This document shows, in pieces, positions 53,613-62,749 of a stretch of DNA of 64,000 nt (position 1 is the first letter of the stretch; each line of letters opens with the position of its first letter). The notes under the pieces were generated by a model. The model was not told where the DNA came from. It saw nothing but the letters and a program-made list of their open reading frames with translations, and ran no database searches. Source of the stretch: DATJPR01 sp963843525 (GTDB lineage Bacteria > Bacteroidota > Ignavibacteria > UBA10030 > UBA6906); NCBI GenBank assembly GCA_963843525.1, contig CAWJKM010000004.1:186001-250000 (forward strand), in the 5' to 3' direction. The translations under genes and the position numbers were made by a program.

Positions 53613-55940
53613 GTGCCGTCAACCACTGATACACGCTCACCTGTTCCTTCCATTGCAGCGAAGCGCAATCTCATCATTTCAAAATACTGGACGCAGACGG
53701 CCATCGTTGTGTTTGTCTTCGGGTTCTTCGTCCTTGGTCTTCTTGCATACCGCACGTACGTTGATGAGCCGCCGATTCCACAAAAGGTTGTGAGTGAATC
53801 AGGTGCTCTTCTCTATACAGGTGACGACATTCTTAAAGGGCAGCAAGTCTTCCTTCGCAATGGATTGATGGAATACGGATCCATCCTTGGGCACGGCGCA
53901 TACCTTGGACCAGACTACACGGCAGATTATCTTCGCCGGGCCGCCCTCATCGTGTTGGATGAATATGGCGGCGCCCACTCCGATGTTGCCCATCAACGAA
54001 CGATCGACGATTTCAAAACGAACCGGTATGACCCTACGACGAAGATTCTTGTCGTTTCTCAGGCTCAGGAGGCGGCTTTCCGCCGACTTGTCAGTCAATA
54101 TGGGTCGTTCTTTTCGGACCCCTCAACCCGGAACGGTCTCCGGCCGAAGGCGATTACGGATTCGAATGACATACGACAATTGACGGCGTATTTTGCGTGG
54201 ACGGCGTGGGCGGCGTCGGCGCTCCGACCGGGCAAAGATTATACGTACACAAACAATTGGCCGCCGGAGCCGCTCGTCAACAATCGGCCGAGTGCGGAGG
54301 TCGTCGTCTGGAGCGTCATTTCAATTATCACTCTGCTTGGAGGGATCGGCTTGATGATGGGGGCATTCGGCCGGTGGAGGATTCTGGGGTGGCATGGGCG
54401 CGATCAACAAACGCTTTCATTTGTACGGCCCGGAGAAGTGCCGCTGACGCCGGGACAGAGATCAACGGTATATTTCTTTCTCGTGATGGCTTCGCTGTTC
54501 CTGGTCCAAGCGCTGCTGGGGGGTGCGGTTCAGCACTACCGGACGGACATTTCGAACTTTTTCGGTATCGACCTTGCGGCAATCCTCCCGTACAATCTTG
54601 CGCGCACCTGGCACTTGCAGATTGCCATCTTCTGGGTGGCGACATCGTATCTTGCTGCCGGCATTTTCATTGCCCCGATCATCGCCGGTGGAGAACCGAG
54701 ACGGCAGCATTGGCTCGCCTACGGTCTGCTCGGTGCGCTCGCAATTGTCGTGTTCGGAAGCCTGTTCGGTGAATATGCCGGCATTTATGGATGGATACGA
54801 GACCACTGGATCTGGTTCGGCAATCAGGGGTTTGAGTATCTCGATCTTGGCCGGTTCTGGCAGGTGCTTCTCTCGGTCGGGCTGACGTTCTGGGTGATCA
54901 TGTTATTCCGGGTTTTGCGTGGACGCTTGTCTCAGGAGCATCTGGGGAATATGCCGTGGATGTTCTTTTATGCAGCCCTCGCGATCCCCGCATTTTATGC
55001 GGTCGGATTGCTTGCCCAGACGTCGTCGAACATCACGACGGCAGAATACTGGCGGTGGTGGGTGGTTCATCTCTGGGTGGAGGACTTTCTTGAATTATTC
55101 ACGACCGTTATAGTGGCGTACCTCTTTGTTCTCCTCGGGGTGGTGACAGAGCGGGTAGCCCTGACGTTGATCTATCTGGATTTCATCATCTATTCCCTCG
55201 GCGGCGTCATCGGCACGATGCATCACATGTACTTCAACGGAACACCGGTCGAGACGATGGCGCTCGGCGCAGCGTTCTCTGCGTTCGAAGTCGTTCCGCT
55301 CGCCTTCCTCACCGTGGAGGCCTGGAGCTTCCTCCAGCTCGGCGCCGTGCAGGTGCGCGGTTCGGAGACCGCCTTCCCTCACCGCTGGGCGGTGATGTTC
55401 CTCGGGGCTGTTGGGTTCTGGAATTTTCTCGGCGCAGGGATCTTTGGCTTCCTGATCAACATGCCGATTGTTTCGTACTACGAGATCGGGACATCGTTAA
55501 CGGCGAATCATGCGCATACCGCATTCATGGGCGTCTACGGCATGCTAGCCGTTGGGCTTGCCCTGTTCTGCCTTCGGTACATTGTTCCGGAGGAACGTTG
55601 GTCCGATCGATCGGTGAAGTTCAGTTTCTGGGCGCTCAACATTGGCCTCGCATGGATGTCGTTTGCCACCCTGCTTCCTCTCGGGATCCTTCAGCTCTAC
55701 CAGTCCGTAAGCGCAGGGTACTTCGAAGCACGATCGATGAAGTTCCTCACGTCCGGGACGAACTCGATCATCGAATGGATCCGATTCCCCGGTGATGCTC
55801 TCTTCATTATTGGCATTCTGCCGATACTCTCCCTGACCTGGAAGGGTGTACGGTCCAAAGTTGTCAGAACGGCGAGGGAAGGTCAGCGAACCATGTTGTT
55901 CACGGAAATCAAGATGTCGCACGGAGAGGGACAAGAGTGA
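53613..55940 (+). CDS. norZ: Quinol-dependent nitric oxide reductase
   Basis: A 775-residue single-subunit NO reductase that reduces two NO to N2O with quinol at the cytoplasmic membrane. GGAGGT at 53601-53606 fixes the GTG at 53613; the longer frame upstream has no family match. An N-terminal membrane helix and cytochrome-c-like periplasmic domain without CxxCH (the qNOR type) are followed by the 12-helix core. Heme and Fe-B ligands are present: WHLQIAIFW, VHLWVEDFLELF, GTMHHMYF and NHAHTAFMGVYG. The HH pair and Glu argue for a true NO reductase rather than NO dismutase. Role: NO detoxification or denitrification. Confidence 0.93.
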   Translation: MPSTTDTRSPVPSIAAKRNLIISKYWTQTAIVVFVFGFFVLGLLAYRTYVDEPPIPQKVVSESGALLYTGDDILKGQQVFLRNGLMEYGSILGHGAYLGPDYTADYLRRAALIVLDEYGGAHSDVAHQRTIDDFKTNRYDPTTKILVVSQAQEAAFRRLVSQYGSFFSDPSTRNGLRPKAITDSNDIRQLTAYFAWTAWAASALRPGKDYTYTNNWPPEPLVNNRPSAEVVVWSVISIITLLGGIGLMMGAFGRWRILGWHGRDQQTLSFVRPGEVPLTPGQRSTVYFFLVMASLFLVQALLGGAVQHYRTDISNFFGIDLAAILPYNLARTWHLQIAIFWVATSYLAAGIFIAPIIAGGEPRRQHWLAYGLLGALAIVVFGSLFGEYAGIYGWIRDHWIWFGNQGFEYLDLGRFWQVLLSVGLTFWVIMLFRVLRGRLSQEHLGNMPWMFFYAALAIPAFYAVGLLAQTSSNITTAEYWRWWVVHLWVEDFLELFTTVIVAYLFVLLGVVTERVALTLIYLDFIIYSLGGVIGTMHHMYFNGTPVETMALGAAFSAFEVVPLAFLTVEAWSFLQLGAVQVRGSETAFPHRWAVMFLGAVGFWNFLGAGIFGFLINMPIVSYYEIGTSLTANHAHTAFMGVYGMLAVGLALFCLRYIVPEERWSDRSVKFSFWALNIGLAWMSFATLLPLGILQLYQSVSAGYFEARSMKFLTSGTNSIIEWIRFPGDALFIIGILPILSLTWKGVRSKVVRTAREGQRTMLFTEIKMSHGEGQE

Positions 55941-56470
55941 CCGCGGGAGCTGTTCATGTCGAGGTCCTGTTCGCTGTGGGTTATGTCGCCTTCCTTGTCC
56001 TGGTCGCCTGGGGATTTGGGTTGATGGCTCGTTCCTCGCACAATCGCATACTCCAATCGAGGACCGTCGGTTTCCGGTTCCATCGTCATCTCAATGTCTG
56101 GGAGTGTTCGCAAGGGACCATGCTGGGGTTGATGGAAGTGAATCGCGAGCGTGGCGTCGCCCGATACAAGGCAGAAGGAAGAGTGTGCAACAGGTGCAGT
56201 ATCAAACATCTGTGCACTGATTCGGAGGACGGGAGGGAATTGACGCACACGATCGGGTATTGGACACAGAGCGAGTTGGGCCGGTTCCAAGGCGGTCTTT
56301 CCGTCACACTGTTGGTGTTGGGAGAAGTCATTGTGGTTATTGAGCTCGCACGTCATCATTCCGGTGCAGACCTTGTACTCCTGGGGCTTGGCGGATCGGT
56401 TGTCCTGAGTATTGGCATGAGAGTCTTGAGAGCGTTTACTGCCGCCGTGACACGCTCACCGGCTTCCTGA
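55937..56470 (+). CDS. Unknown Cys-rich membrane protein coupled to norZ
   Basis: A 177-residue protein whose GTG start overlaps the norZ stop (GTGA). It has an N-terminal membrane helix (VLFAVGYVAFLVLVAWGFGLM), a soluble middle of ~90 residues with Cys in NVWECSQGT and a CNRCSIKHLC cluster, and two C-terminal helices (LSVTLLVLGEVIVVIELA, VLLGLGGSVVLSIGMRVL). Four closely placed cysteines suggest binding of Zn, heme or an Fe-S cluster. I do not recognise the family. Tight coupling suggests assembly, electron supply or regulation of the NO reductase. Confidence 0.7.
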   Translation: MTAGAVHVEVLFAVGYVAFLVLVAWGFGLMARSSHNRILQSRTVGFRFHRHLNVWECSQGTMLGLMEVNRERGVARYKAEGRVCNRCSIKHLCTDSEDGRELTHTIGYWTQSELGRFQGGLSVTLLVLGEVIVVIELARHHSGADLVLLGLGGSVVLSIGMRVLRAFTAAVTRSPAS

Positions 56471-56643
56471 ACAGCTCGCTGAGCACCCATGGGCTCTCCT
56501 TGAATGTGGGACAATATCACCAAGCACGGTGCGTTCTCCGACACCATTGAGGTCAGAGCGAGCTCGCAGCCGTCGACTCAAGATGGCATATCGGCACTCA
56601 AATCATCTCCATTCTCAAGGACAAAGTGACTCGTAGGGTGGGC

Positions 56644-56672
56644 TTGAACCAGCGGTGAAAAATTGTTAACTT
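56644..56672 (+). promoter_or_regulatory. Promoter of tRNA-His
   Basis: TTGAAC (56644-56649) and TAACTT (56667-56672) with a 17-base spacer; the start would be about 40 bases before the tRNA. Bases 56471-56643 hold nothing recognisable. Confidence 0.6.
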
Positions 56673-56717
56673 AGATCTGCAGTCAATGCTTGTACTGTCT
56701 GCCATCTCGGCAAACCT

Positions 56718-56794
56718 GCCGACGTAGCTCAGTTGGTTAGAGCACTAGATTGTGGATCTAGGGGTCATAGGTTCGAATCCTATCGTCGGTACCA
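56718..56794 (+). tRNA. tRNA-His (GTG)
   Basis: A complete cloverleaf with CCA encoded: acceptor GCCGACG/CGTCGGT, D arm GCTC/GAGC, anticodon stem CTAGA/TCTAG with loop TTGTGGA, T arm ATAGG/CCTAT. The first pair is G-U and the discriminator is A, not the usual extra G(-1) opposite C73 of bacterial tRNA-His. Confidence 0.93.
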
Positions 56795-56842
56795 ACGTAT
56801 TTCATTTCCGATTCTCGATATTCCAATCTTTATCTTCAATTC

Positions 56843-56868
56843 GCCCCGGCCCTCACTGGGGCTTTTCC
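56843..56868 (+). terminator. Terminator after tRNA-His
   Basis: GCCCCGG pairs with CTGGGGC (one G-T pair), followed by TTTTCCTT. Confidence 0.75.
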
Positions 56869-57184
56869 TTCCTCGCCACCCTTGGGTTCGTGCTTCAAGC
56901 ACACCGATTCTCTGTGGATCGGCAAGTTGCCCCACGTAAGTTTCTAGCCGAATCGGAAATAGACACTCGAACTTCACGGGAGTGCCTTTCTGCGAGCATT
57001 CTCGATCGCATCGTTATCATTCACGACGTTCTCGACTTTGTTTCGGATTCGCAATAGTACAACCCTCCCGAAAAATTCGTGGCTATTATTGCGAGGAAAT
57101 TCCTTTGTGTCCTGGATCGAAGTGTTCAACTGATTCCTTCGCTGAGTGGGCTTTGCAATGATTCGGAGTCGTGGTGCTGTTCTC

Positions 57185-57270
57185 GGATGGCGAGATCGCT
57201 GAAAAGCTCAGATTCATTGTCGTGATTCTGTGGATTGCTGGCGCAACACTCGACAGCCCACGGCGTATGA
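57185..57270 (+). repeat. 86-base conserved element upstream of the decayed GLG-repeat gene (copy B)
   Basis: Matches 8378-8463 over the same 86 bases (70 identical by hand count), ending 30 bases before the decayed gene's ATG. The preceding region 56869-57184 shows no gene. Confidence 0.7.
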
Positions 57271-57300
57271 CATAATGAACCACCATGACCGCATGATGCA

Positions 57301-57958
57301 ATGAGGATATACTCGACGCGAGGAATCCGTTCCATTTGTATTTGCCTCTTACCCGCGGCAACGGCCTTTGGTCAGTCCGGTTCCCTCGACTTCACCGTCG
57401 CCAATTCCGGCCTCGGCTTCGGCAATCGTCAGGCGATGAACGGGATTCGATTAGCCTGGCGTGAGGGCGTTTCAAACGGGTGAACGGACTCAATCTGTCT
57501 GTCCGCGTGGAATCCCCATGATACCCTCTCCCGTGAAGTGAACGGAGTCTCATTCGGCATTATCGGACCAGGCGCAGAGGAGATGCATGGACTCTCGTTC
57601 GGGCTGGTGGGCCTGTTGGCAAATACGTCCATGGAAGGCATCAACTTGGGAGGTCTCGGATTGGTTTCTCAGGGCGTGATGACCGGTGTCAACGTGGCTG
57701 GCCTTGGGCTAGTGGCTCAGGAAACCGTAAGGGGGATCAACATCGTCGGGCTCTGAACTTGTCGGTCAACACGAAATACGTGGGGGCAACCTCGGTGGTC
57801 TCGGGACGGTGGCCCAGGGCGACATGTTCGGATTGAACATCGGCGGACTTGGGTTGGTGACTCAGGGCGAGCTTGCAGGATGTTCGGTGGCCGGACTGGG
57901 AGTTGGCTCAAATGGTGCGATTCACGGGCTGAACATTGCGGGACTCGGGATTGAGTAA
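57301..57958 (+). pseudogene. Decayed second copy of the GLG-repeat surface protein
   Basis: Starts with a good signal peptide and the same N-terminus as the 8511 gene (GSLDFTVANSGLGFGNRQAM), breaks frame near 57465-57500, resumes as NGVSFGIIGPGAEEMHGLSF with repeats such as MEGINLGGLGLVSQGV, breaks again near 57755, and ends with GLNIAGLGIE and a stop at 57956-57958. At least two frameshifts and loss of the last ~100 residues mark it as a pseudogene. It is the result of a gene duplication together with its upstream element. Confidence 0.85.
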
Positions 57959-58330
57959 ATTCCGGAATCCATATTCCGCATGGTTCGATCTTTGACTGTA
58001 GCAACTTGCACAGTTCCTTGACATGCTTCTTGGATAAGGGTAATTTTCAAGAGACGACAACCGAAAATCAGGCATGGGCGTGGGAGGAACGTTTCGGCGA
58101 GAATCCCCGTGCTCATTGAAATGAAGCCCTTTCATCAAGATTGATGAATGGACTTTTGTCATTAACAGGGTATTGATTTTCACCAACGCTGGCTGGATCA
58201 GCAGGCAACGCGATGGCATTGAAGCGTCCCCGTGGAGAAAGTGTGCGTGTAGATTTTCAATTGGGCGCTTTCCGTGAGGAGTGGGAAGGGAGTTTGTTCT
58301 GATTGGATTTTCAAATTGCAAGAGGACTCT
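57959..58330. other. Intergenic stretch, no gene seen
   Basis: About 370 bases between the pseudogene and the esterase gene; short frames only, nothing recognisable. Confidence 0.4.
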
Positions 58331-60763
58331 ATGAGATACTTACTCACGCTTTGTTTATGCGCGGTCCTGTCGCAGGGGAATCTCCATGCGCAACCCGCAA
58401 TCGCAAGCAAATTTGTCTACCGTTCTCATACATACAATGGGACGACACTGCCATATAGGCTGTTCATTCCCGACGGGTATTCAAGTGCCAGGCGGTACCC
58501 CATTATCTTCGCGCTCCACAGTGCAGGAGAGCGTGGATCAGACAACAACACTCAGATTACGCAAACGCGGTTCGCGACCTGCTGGGCAGATTCCGTGGCT
58601 CAGCTGACGCATCCTTGTTTCGTCGTGGCTCCCCAGTGCCCATCGAACGGCGGATGGAGTTCGTCTGATCCCACATCCCCTATTCGCCCAGAACTTGCAA
58701 CGGCGAACGATATCTTGGATTCGCTTGCCAGGGAATTCTCCATCGACACAAACCGGATCTACGTCACCGGCTTCTCGATGGGTGGAAGCGCAACGTGGGA
58801 TATCATTATGAGGTTTCCCGATCGTTTCGCCGCCGCTGTTCCGATGGCTGGGGGCTTGAATCCGGCCTACGTCTACAAATGTGCCGATGTGCCCATCTGG
58901 GATTTCCACGGTACAGTCGACCAACTGGTCCCTGTGCAATATTCACGCGTGACGATGGATTCGCTCCGTGCTCTCGGCAAATCGGTGGTGTACACGCATT
59001 GTCACAACCTCGACTGCTCCGGACTTGGGGACAGCGCGATCGCCATGGAGGTTGCGAGTCACGAGGAGCTCTTCTACACGGAGATTGCGAACTTCGGGCA
59101 TACGTATGGTATCTGGGGTACCTCCAGCAACTATCCTTTCCTCCCTCCCTGGTTGTTTGATAAGTATAAGAAGCGGCCGGGATCGATAGCGCTCACCAAC
59201 CTGAAATCATACGCGACGCTGAGCGGCAACGCAACGATACAGTGGGGCTCGTTAACGGGAGACAGCGTGGAAATCTGGTTTTCGCCCGACGCAGGAAGGT
59301 CCTGGCAGGCTGTTGCGAACGCACCGAACACCGGGACATTCGTCTGGAACAGTGCTCTCGTCCCGGACTGCACATTCGGATCCATCAAGCTGTTCCTGAA
59401 GACCGTGGACGGATTCATCATCGGCAGCGACCGCTCCTCCTATTTCGCCGTCAACAATACACAGAACGGTGGGCCGTTCATACGGCTGCTCAACGAAGTG
59501 TTCACCACGGGAGCTGTCGTTGCGCAGGACTCGGTCGACTTGAGTATCCTCGCCGGGGATCCCGCAGGGTCCTCACTGTCCGCATCGGCCGAGTACAGCA
59601 GCGATGGTGGTTCAACATTCGGCCAATGTGATTTCTTCACAGTTCCCACGAATCCCGCGCCGCAGATGAGGCGGATCGGCATTGGTTCTCTCGCAAACAG
59701 TACCCAGGCGGTTATAGCACTCACCGTCGATAATGGAAAGATGACCTCACGTGCGAGGAGTTATACATTTGCCAAGATCACACCCCGGCTGCCGGGGACT
59801 GCGGTTACGCGCACTGCCGGATCTTCAGCAGCAACGGTGACAATCCATGTGCTTTCTCCTTCGGCGCTTACCGGACATCACTACCAGGTGAGATTCGACG
59901 ATACGTCCTTTGCACAGAAACAGTACATGGTGTGGGATGTGGACCGCGGAATCTCAGTCGTTCAGCATGCCACGGAACTGGACGGGGTGAAGGAAGGCCC
60001 GCTCTTCGACGGCATTCGTCTTGTGATTGCCGATGTCACGGTGCCGCGTGTCATTACCGACAGCACGCGCTGGACCAAAGGATCTGCGACCTTGAATCCG
60101 AGTGTTCGTGTTCCGTCCGGCGGGAAACCGAACTTCAATGACTACAGGATCACGTTGTTCTCCACCGTCGTGGATACATCAAAGGGCGGGTTTGGGCCGG
60201 GTCCCACGCCAATGAAGTTCCTCGTCTGGAATGTGACGAAGAACAGGAAGGCCGATGTTGTGTATAACAATGCAAACGGCGACAACACGATTGGGCCCGA
60301 CGTCAGGATTGACATCCTTGAGCCCGATTCCCAGGGGAGCCTTGCACCGGTCTGGTCATTGGTCTTTCTTGGGCAGGGGGGAGACATCTTGCCTGTCCCC
60401 GGGGATCAGTTTGTTCTGAGTACGGTGAAGCCGCTAACCTCTTCGGATGTGTACGAGTTTACCGGCGCAATTTCCTCGGTCCAGCCAGGTGCGGCTCCAC
60501 TCGCATTCTCACTCGAGCAAAACTACCCCAACCCCTTCAACCCGATCACAACAATTCGTTACGCGCTGCCGAGTCGGGGCCACGTATCAATGACGATGTA
60601 CAATCTGTTGGGTCAACGCGTTGCCACTCTCGTAGACGCCGCTCTTGAGGCAGGGTACCACTCAGTGCAGTTTAACGCGAAGAACCTGGCGAGCGGCGTC
60701 TACTTCTATCGTCTCCAGGCAGGATCGTTCGTGGAGACGAAGAAGTTGTTGCTTCTTCGCTAA
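58331..60763 (+). CDS. Secreted CE1-type esterase with T9SS sorting domain
   Basis: An 810-residue protein. Signal peptide RYLLTLCLCAVLSQGNLHAQ follows the ATG at 58331 (AGAGGA before it; an in-frame extension to 58274 lacks support). Residues ~30-290 are an alpha/beta hydrolase of the feruloyl esterase/PHB depolymerase kind: RLFIPDGYSSARRYPIIFALH, nucleophile Ser in YVTGFSMGGSATW, Asp in WDFHGTVDQLVP and His in NFGHTYGIW. Two Ig-like or beta domains follow, then the T9SS tail (QNYPNPFNPITTIRYALP). It probably cleaves ester links in plant cell-wall polymers outside the cell. Confidence 0.87.
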   Translation: MRYLLTLCLCAVLSQGNLHAQPAIASKFVYRSHTYNGTTLPYRLFIPDGYSSARRYPIIFALHSAGERGSDNNTQITQTRFATCWADSVAQLTHPCFVVAPQCPSNGGWSSSDPTSPIRPELATANDILDSLAREFSIDTNRIYVTGFSMGGSATWDIIMRFPDRFAAAVPMAGGLNPAYVYKCADVPIWDFHGTVDQLVPVQYSRVTMDSLRALGKSVVYTHCHNLDCSGLGDSAIAMEVASHEELFYTEIANFGHTYGIWGTSSNYPFLPPWLFDKYKKRPGSIALTNLKSYATLSGNATIQWGSLTGDSVEIWFSPDAGRSWQAVANAPNTGTFVWNSALVPDCTFGSIKLFLKTVDGFIIGSDRSSYFAVNNTQNGGPFIRLLNEVFTTGAVVAQDSVDLSILAGDPAGSSLSASAEYSSDGGSTFGQCDFFTVPTNPAPQMRRIGIGSLANSTQAVIALTVDNGKMTSRARSYTFAKITPRLPGTAVTRTAGSSAATVTIHVLSPSALTGHHYQVRFDDTSFAQKQYMVWDVDRGISVVQHATELDGVKEGPLFDGIRLVIADVTVPRVITDSTRWTKGSATLNPSVRVPSGGKPNFNDYRITLFSTVVDTSKGGFGPGPTPMKFLVWNVTKNRKADVVYNNANGDNTIGPDVRIDILEPDSQGSLAPVWSLVFLGQGGDILPVPGDQFVLSTVKPLTSSDVYEFTGAISSVQPGAAPLAFSLEQNYPNPFNPITTIRYALPSRGHVSMTMYNLLGQRVATLVDAALEAGYHSVQFNAKNLASGVYFYRLQAGSFVETKKLLLLR

Positions 60764-60808
60764 CAGCATTCCCCGAGGAGGATATCAGGTATTGTGCGAT
60801 CGTTTGCC

Positions 60809-60838
60809 GAAGCCGGAAGAGATTCCGGCTTCTCTTTT
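60809..60838 (+). terminator. Terminator after the esterase gene
   Basis: GAAGCCGGAA (60809-60818) pairs perfectly with TTCCGGCTTC (60823-60832) with loop GAGA, followed by TCTTTTCC. Confidence 0.88.
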
Positions 60839-60994
60839 CCGTCTCTGTTGCCTTTACGAATGATCAAGAACAGATGGTCTGCAAAGTGTAGACCACATCG
60901 CGAGCCGGTCTACAAAAAAGCGCTATGCCCAAACATTCGAAATGGGGATCGCTCAATGTTCACAAGGGGTTCCTGAAGTGCGAATGTTGTTGCT

Positions 60995-61007
60995 CTATCG
61001 TCGGTAC
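60995..61007 (+). repeat. Copy of the tRNA-His 3' end
   Basis: CTATCGTCGGTAC is identical to 56780-56792, the T-arm/acceptor end of tRNA-His, and is followed by AAC as in the tRNA flank with one base missing. It lies 4.2 kb downstream of the intact gene. Confidence 0.55.
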
Positions 61008-61014
61008 AACAGCG

Positions 61015-61050
61015 AAGTGGTCTACGCTCAAAAAGTAGACCACTTTTTTT
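61015..61050 (+). terminator. Intrinsic terminator
   Basis: A perfect 11-base stem, AAGTGGTCTAC (61015-61025) with GTAGACCACTT (61035-61045), ending in a run of T. Its GTAGACCAC sequence also occurs at 60888-60896, where GTAGACC pairs with GGTCTAC at 60907-60913. Confidence 0.8.
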
Positions 61051-61121
61051 GTTGCCCTGGTTGATTCATTACATTCGAATGACTACCATCGGTTTCAGTG
61101 TAGCCCACATTTGATGACCAC

Positions 61122-61268
61122 ATGATGACCGCAGAGAATATGGCCTGGATGTTCGAAAAACAAGACATACCGGAAAGACGCGGCCTGGATTTGGACAATC
61201 TAGTGGATGCCTTTTCACCCATGGTTACTGAAAAACTTCCGAATCTTCACCGGATCATCCTCTGCTAG
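61122..61268 (+). CDS. Possible small ORF or gene remnant
   Basis: A 48-codon frame with protein-like composition (MAWMFEKQDIPERRGLDLDN), without a family match or ribosome site. It may be a fragment of a lost gene in the 665-base gap before the nucleoside hydrolase. Confidence 0.2.
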   Translation: MMTAENMAWMFEKQDIPERRGLDLDNLVDAFSPMVTEKLPNLHRIILC

Positions 61269-61428
61269 CAACTGGTTCAGGGGAGAAATTCTCTCCGTTT
61301 CCGTTTACGGAGAAGTAATTAGTGATAGAGATCCTCTGCAAATTGTGGTCTCACGAGTGGTCAGTTGTGTTCTTGAAACATCAGTCACATTATTTCCCCT
61401 GTACGCGCACAATGAGAAGAGAGTTCTC

Positions 61429-62403
61429 ATGACAAAGATCGTCATTGCCATCGTTCTCGTGTCGTCTTTCGCATTTGCGGACGGGAAGGGAAAACAACGG
61501 ATCATCCTGGATTGCGATTTCGGCGGCGATATTGACGATGCTTTTGCCGTCGCCCTTGTCCTGAGCAGCCCCGAATTCGATGTACTGGGTCTCGTTATTG
61601 ATCACGGCAACACCCCTCTGCGCGCGCGGACGGTCCTGAAGATGCTCTATGACGTCGGCAGAGAAGATATCCCCGTTATCGTCGGCAAGCCAACGCCCGG
61701 CATCGTTGGGAGGGACAAAGAACTTGCCGGATATTCATATCAATTCTTCTGGTCAGAAGGCTTCGACAAAGTGAAACCATCTACACGCGATGCCGCCGAT
61801 TTTATCATCGACAATCTCAAGAGATATCCCAATGAAGTGATTCTCTTCACCGTCGGTCCAGTTTGCAACATCAAGGAACTCATTCAGAAAGACAAGGATG
61901 CACTCAAGCTCGCAAGAAGGGTGGTCTCGATGTTTGGCTCGTTCTCGATGGGTTACAATGGAGGACCGGTTCCAGACGCCGAATGGAATGTCAGGGCCGA
62001 TGTTGAGGCGGCAAAAATGTTGGCTTCAAGTCACGCCAATATCGTTTATGCGGGATTGGATGTCACCACATTTGTGCAATTGAACGAAGCGAATCGCAAT
62101 CGACTCCTTATGCGGCAATCACCCCTCACAAACGCTTTGTGTGGCCTCTATGCATTATGGCTCTCCGAATCCTTTGCAAAACCGGATCCCACTCTTTATG
62201 ATGTGGTGGCCGTTGGGTTTGTTCTCTGGCCCGAACTCTTTACCGGCAGACACGCTTATGTCCGGGTCAATGACGATGGATATACTGTGGTCGACAATTC
62301 GAAAGACGCAAACTGTGAAATACTGACGACGATCAACAAGGACGAATTCATCAAGAGAGTCATGGACCGATATCTGCATCAGAACCTGGGCAGAAACAAC
62401 TAA
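61429..62403 (+). CDS. Exported nucleoside hydrolase (IUNH family)
   Basis: A 324-residue protein that splits N-ribosyl bonds of nucleosides. The ATG at 61429 gives a short signal peptide (MTKIVIAIVLVSSFAFADG), then the calcium-binding family motif ILDCDFGGDIDDAFAVALV, a variant of DTDxGxDDxxAL with Cys and Gly replacing Thr and Gly neighbours. FTVGPVCNIKEL and the downstream SMGYNGGPVPDAEWNVRADVEAA are typical. Export of such an enzyme suggests scavenging of nucleosides or other ribosides; the family also includes enzymes on modified sugars. Confidence 0.88.
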   Translation: MTKIVIAIVLVSSFAFADGKGKQRIILDCDFGGDIDDAFAVALVLSSPEFDVLGLVIDHGNTPLRARTVLKMLYDVGREDIPVIVGKPTPGIVGRDKELAGYSYQFFWSEGFDKVKPSTRDAADFIIDNLKRYPNEVILFTVGPVCNIKELIQKDKDALKLARRVVSMFGSFSMGYNGGPVPDAEWNVRADVEAAKMLASSHANIVYAGLDVTTFVQLNEANRNRLLMRQSPLTNALCGLYALWLSESFAKPDPTLYDVVAVGFVLWPELFTGRHAYVRVNDDGYTVVDNSKDANCEILTTINKDEFIKRVMDRYLHQNLGRNN

Positions 62404-62434
62404 AGGACATTAAAGAGGAAGACTGGAGCAACCC

Positions 62435-62491
62435 ATGAAAATATGGTTCAGCCTGATTGTTGTAGTCTCGTTTGCGCTGACGCGGGTATAG
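62435..62491 (+). pseudogene. Orphan signal-peptide remnant (18 codons)
   Basis: MKIWFSLIVVVSFALTRV then a stop codon: the start of an exported protein whose body is gone. It is 31 bases after the nucleoside hydrolase and just before a terminator. Confidence 0.45.
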
Positions 62492-62493
62492 GC

Positions 62494-62533
62494 AAGGCTC
62501 CTTTCTGAGAGATCAGGGAGGGGCCTTCTGTTT
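62494..62533 (+). terminator. Terminator after the nucleoside hydrolase unit
   Basis: AAGGCTCC (62494-62501) pairs with GGGGCCTT (62520-62527, one G-T pair) around an inner CTGA/TCAG stem, followed by CTGTTTT. Confidence 0.75.
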
Positions 62534-62749
62534 TGATGAAGCGCGGCGCAGCTTCTTCAGTCGTTAGCACGATCAAACTCAATGGCACGAGAGGAAATTG
62601 CTCGCCACTCCAAGGTGAGTCAAAAGCGATCAATGGAGAAGCCACAGCAGCATGAATGAACGTCAAAAACTAACCCTGCGATTGGACCCGTGATGGGGAC
62701 CATGAACCATTCATCAATGATAATCAACAACCGGAAAATCTCAATCTCC

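Noticed and set aside
53613..55940. NO dismutase instead of NO reductase
   Set aside because: The GTMHHMYF pair and the HLWVE Glu are intact, as in true qNOR; NO dismutases are reported to alter catalytic residues.
56795..61010. Prophage or integrative element with its own integrase
   Set aside because: Only the tRNA end repeat hints at this; no integrase, phage or transfer gene is present, so it is kept as a weak finding rather than a feature.
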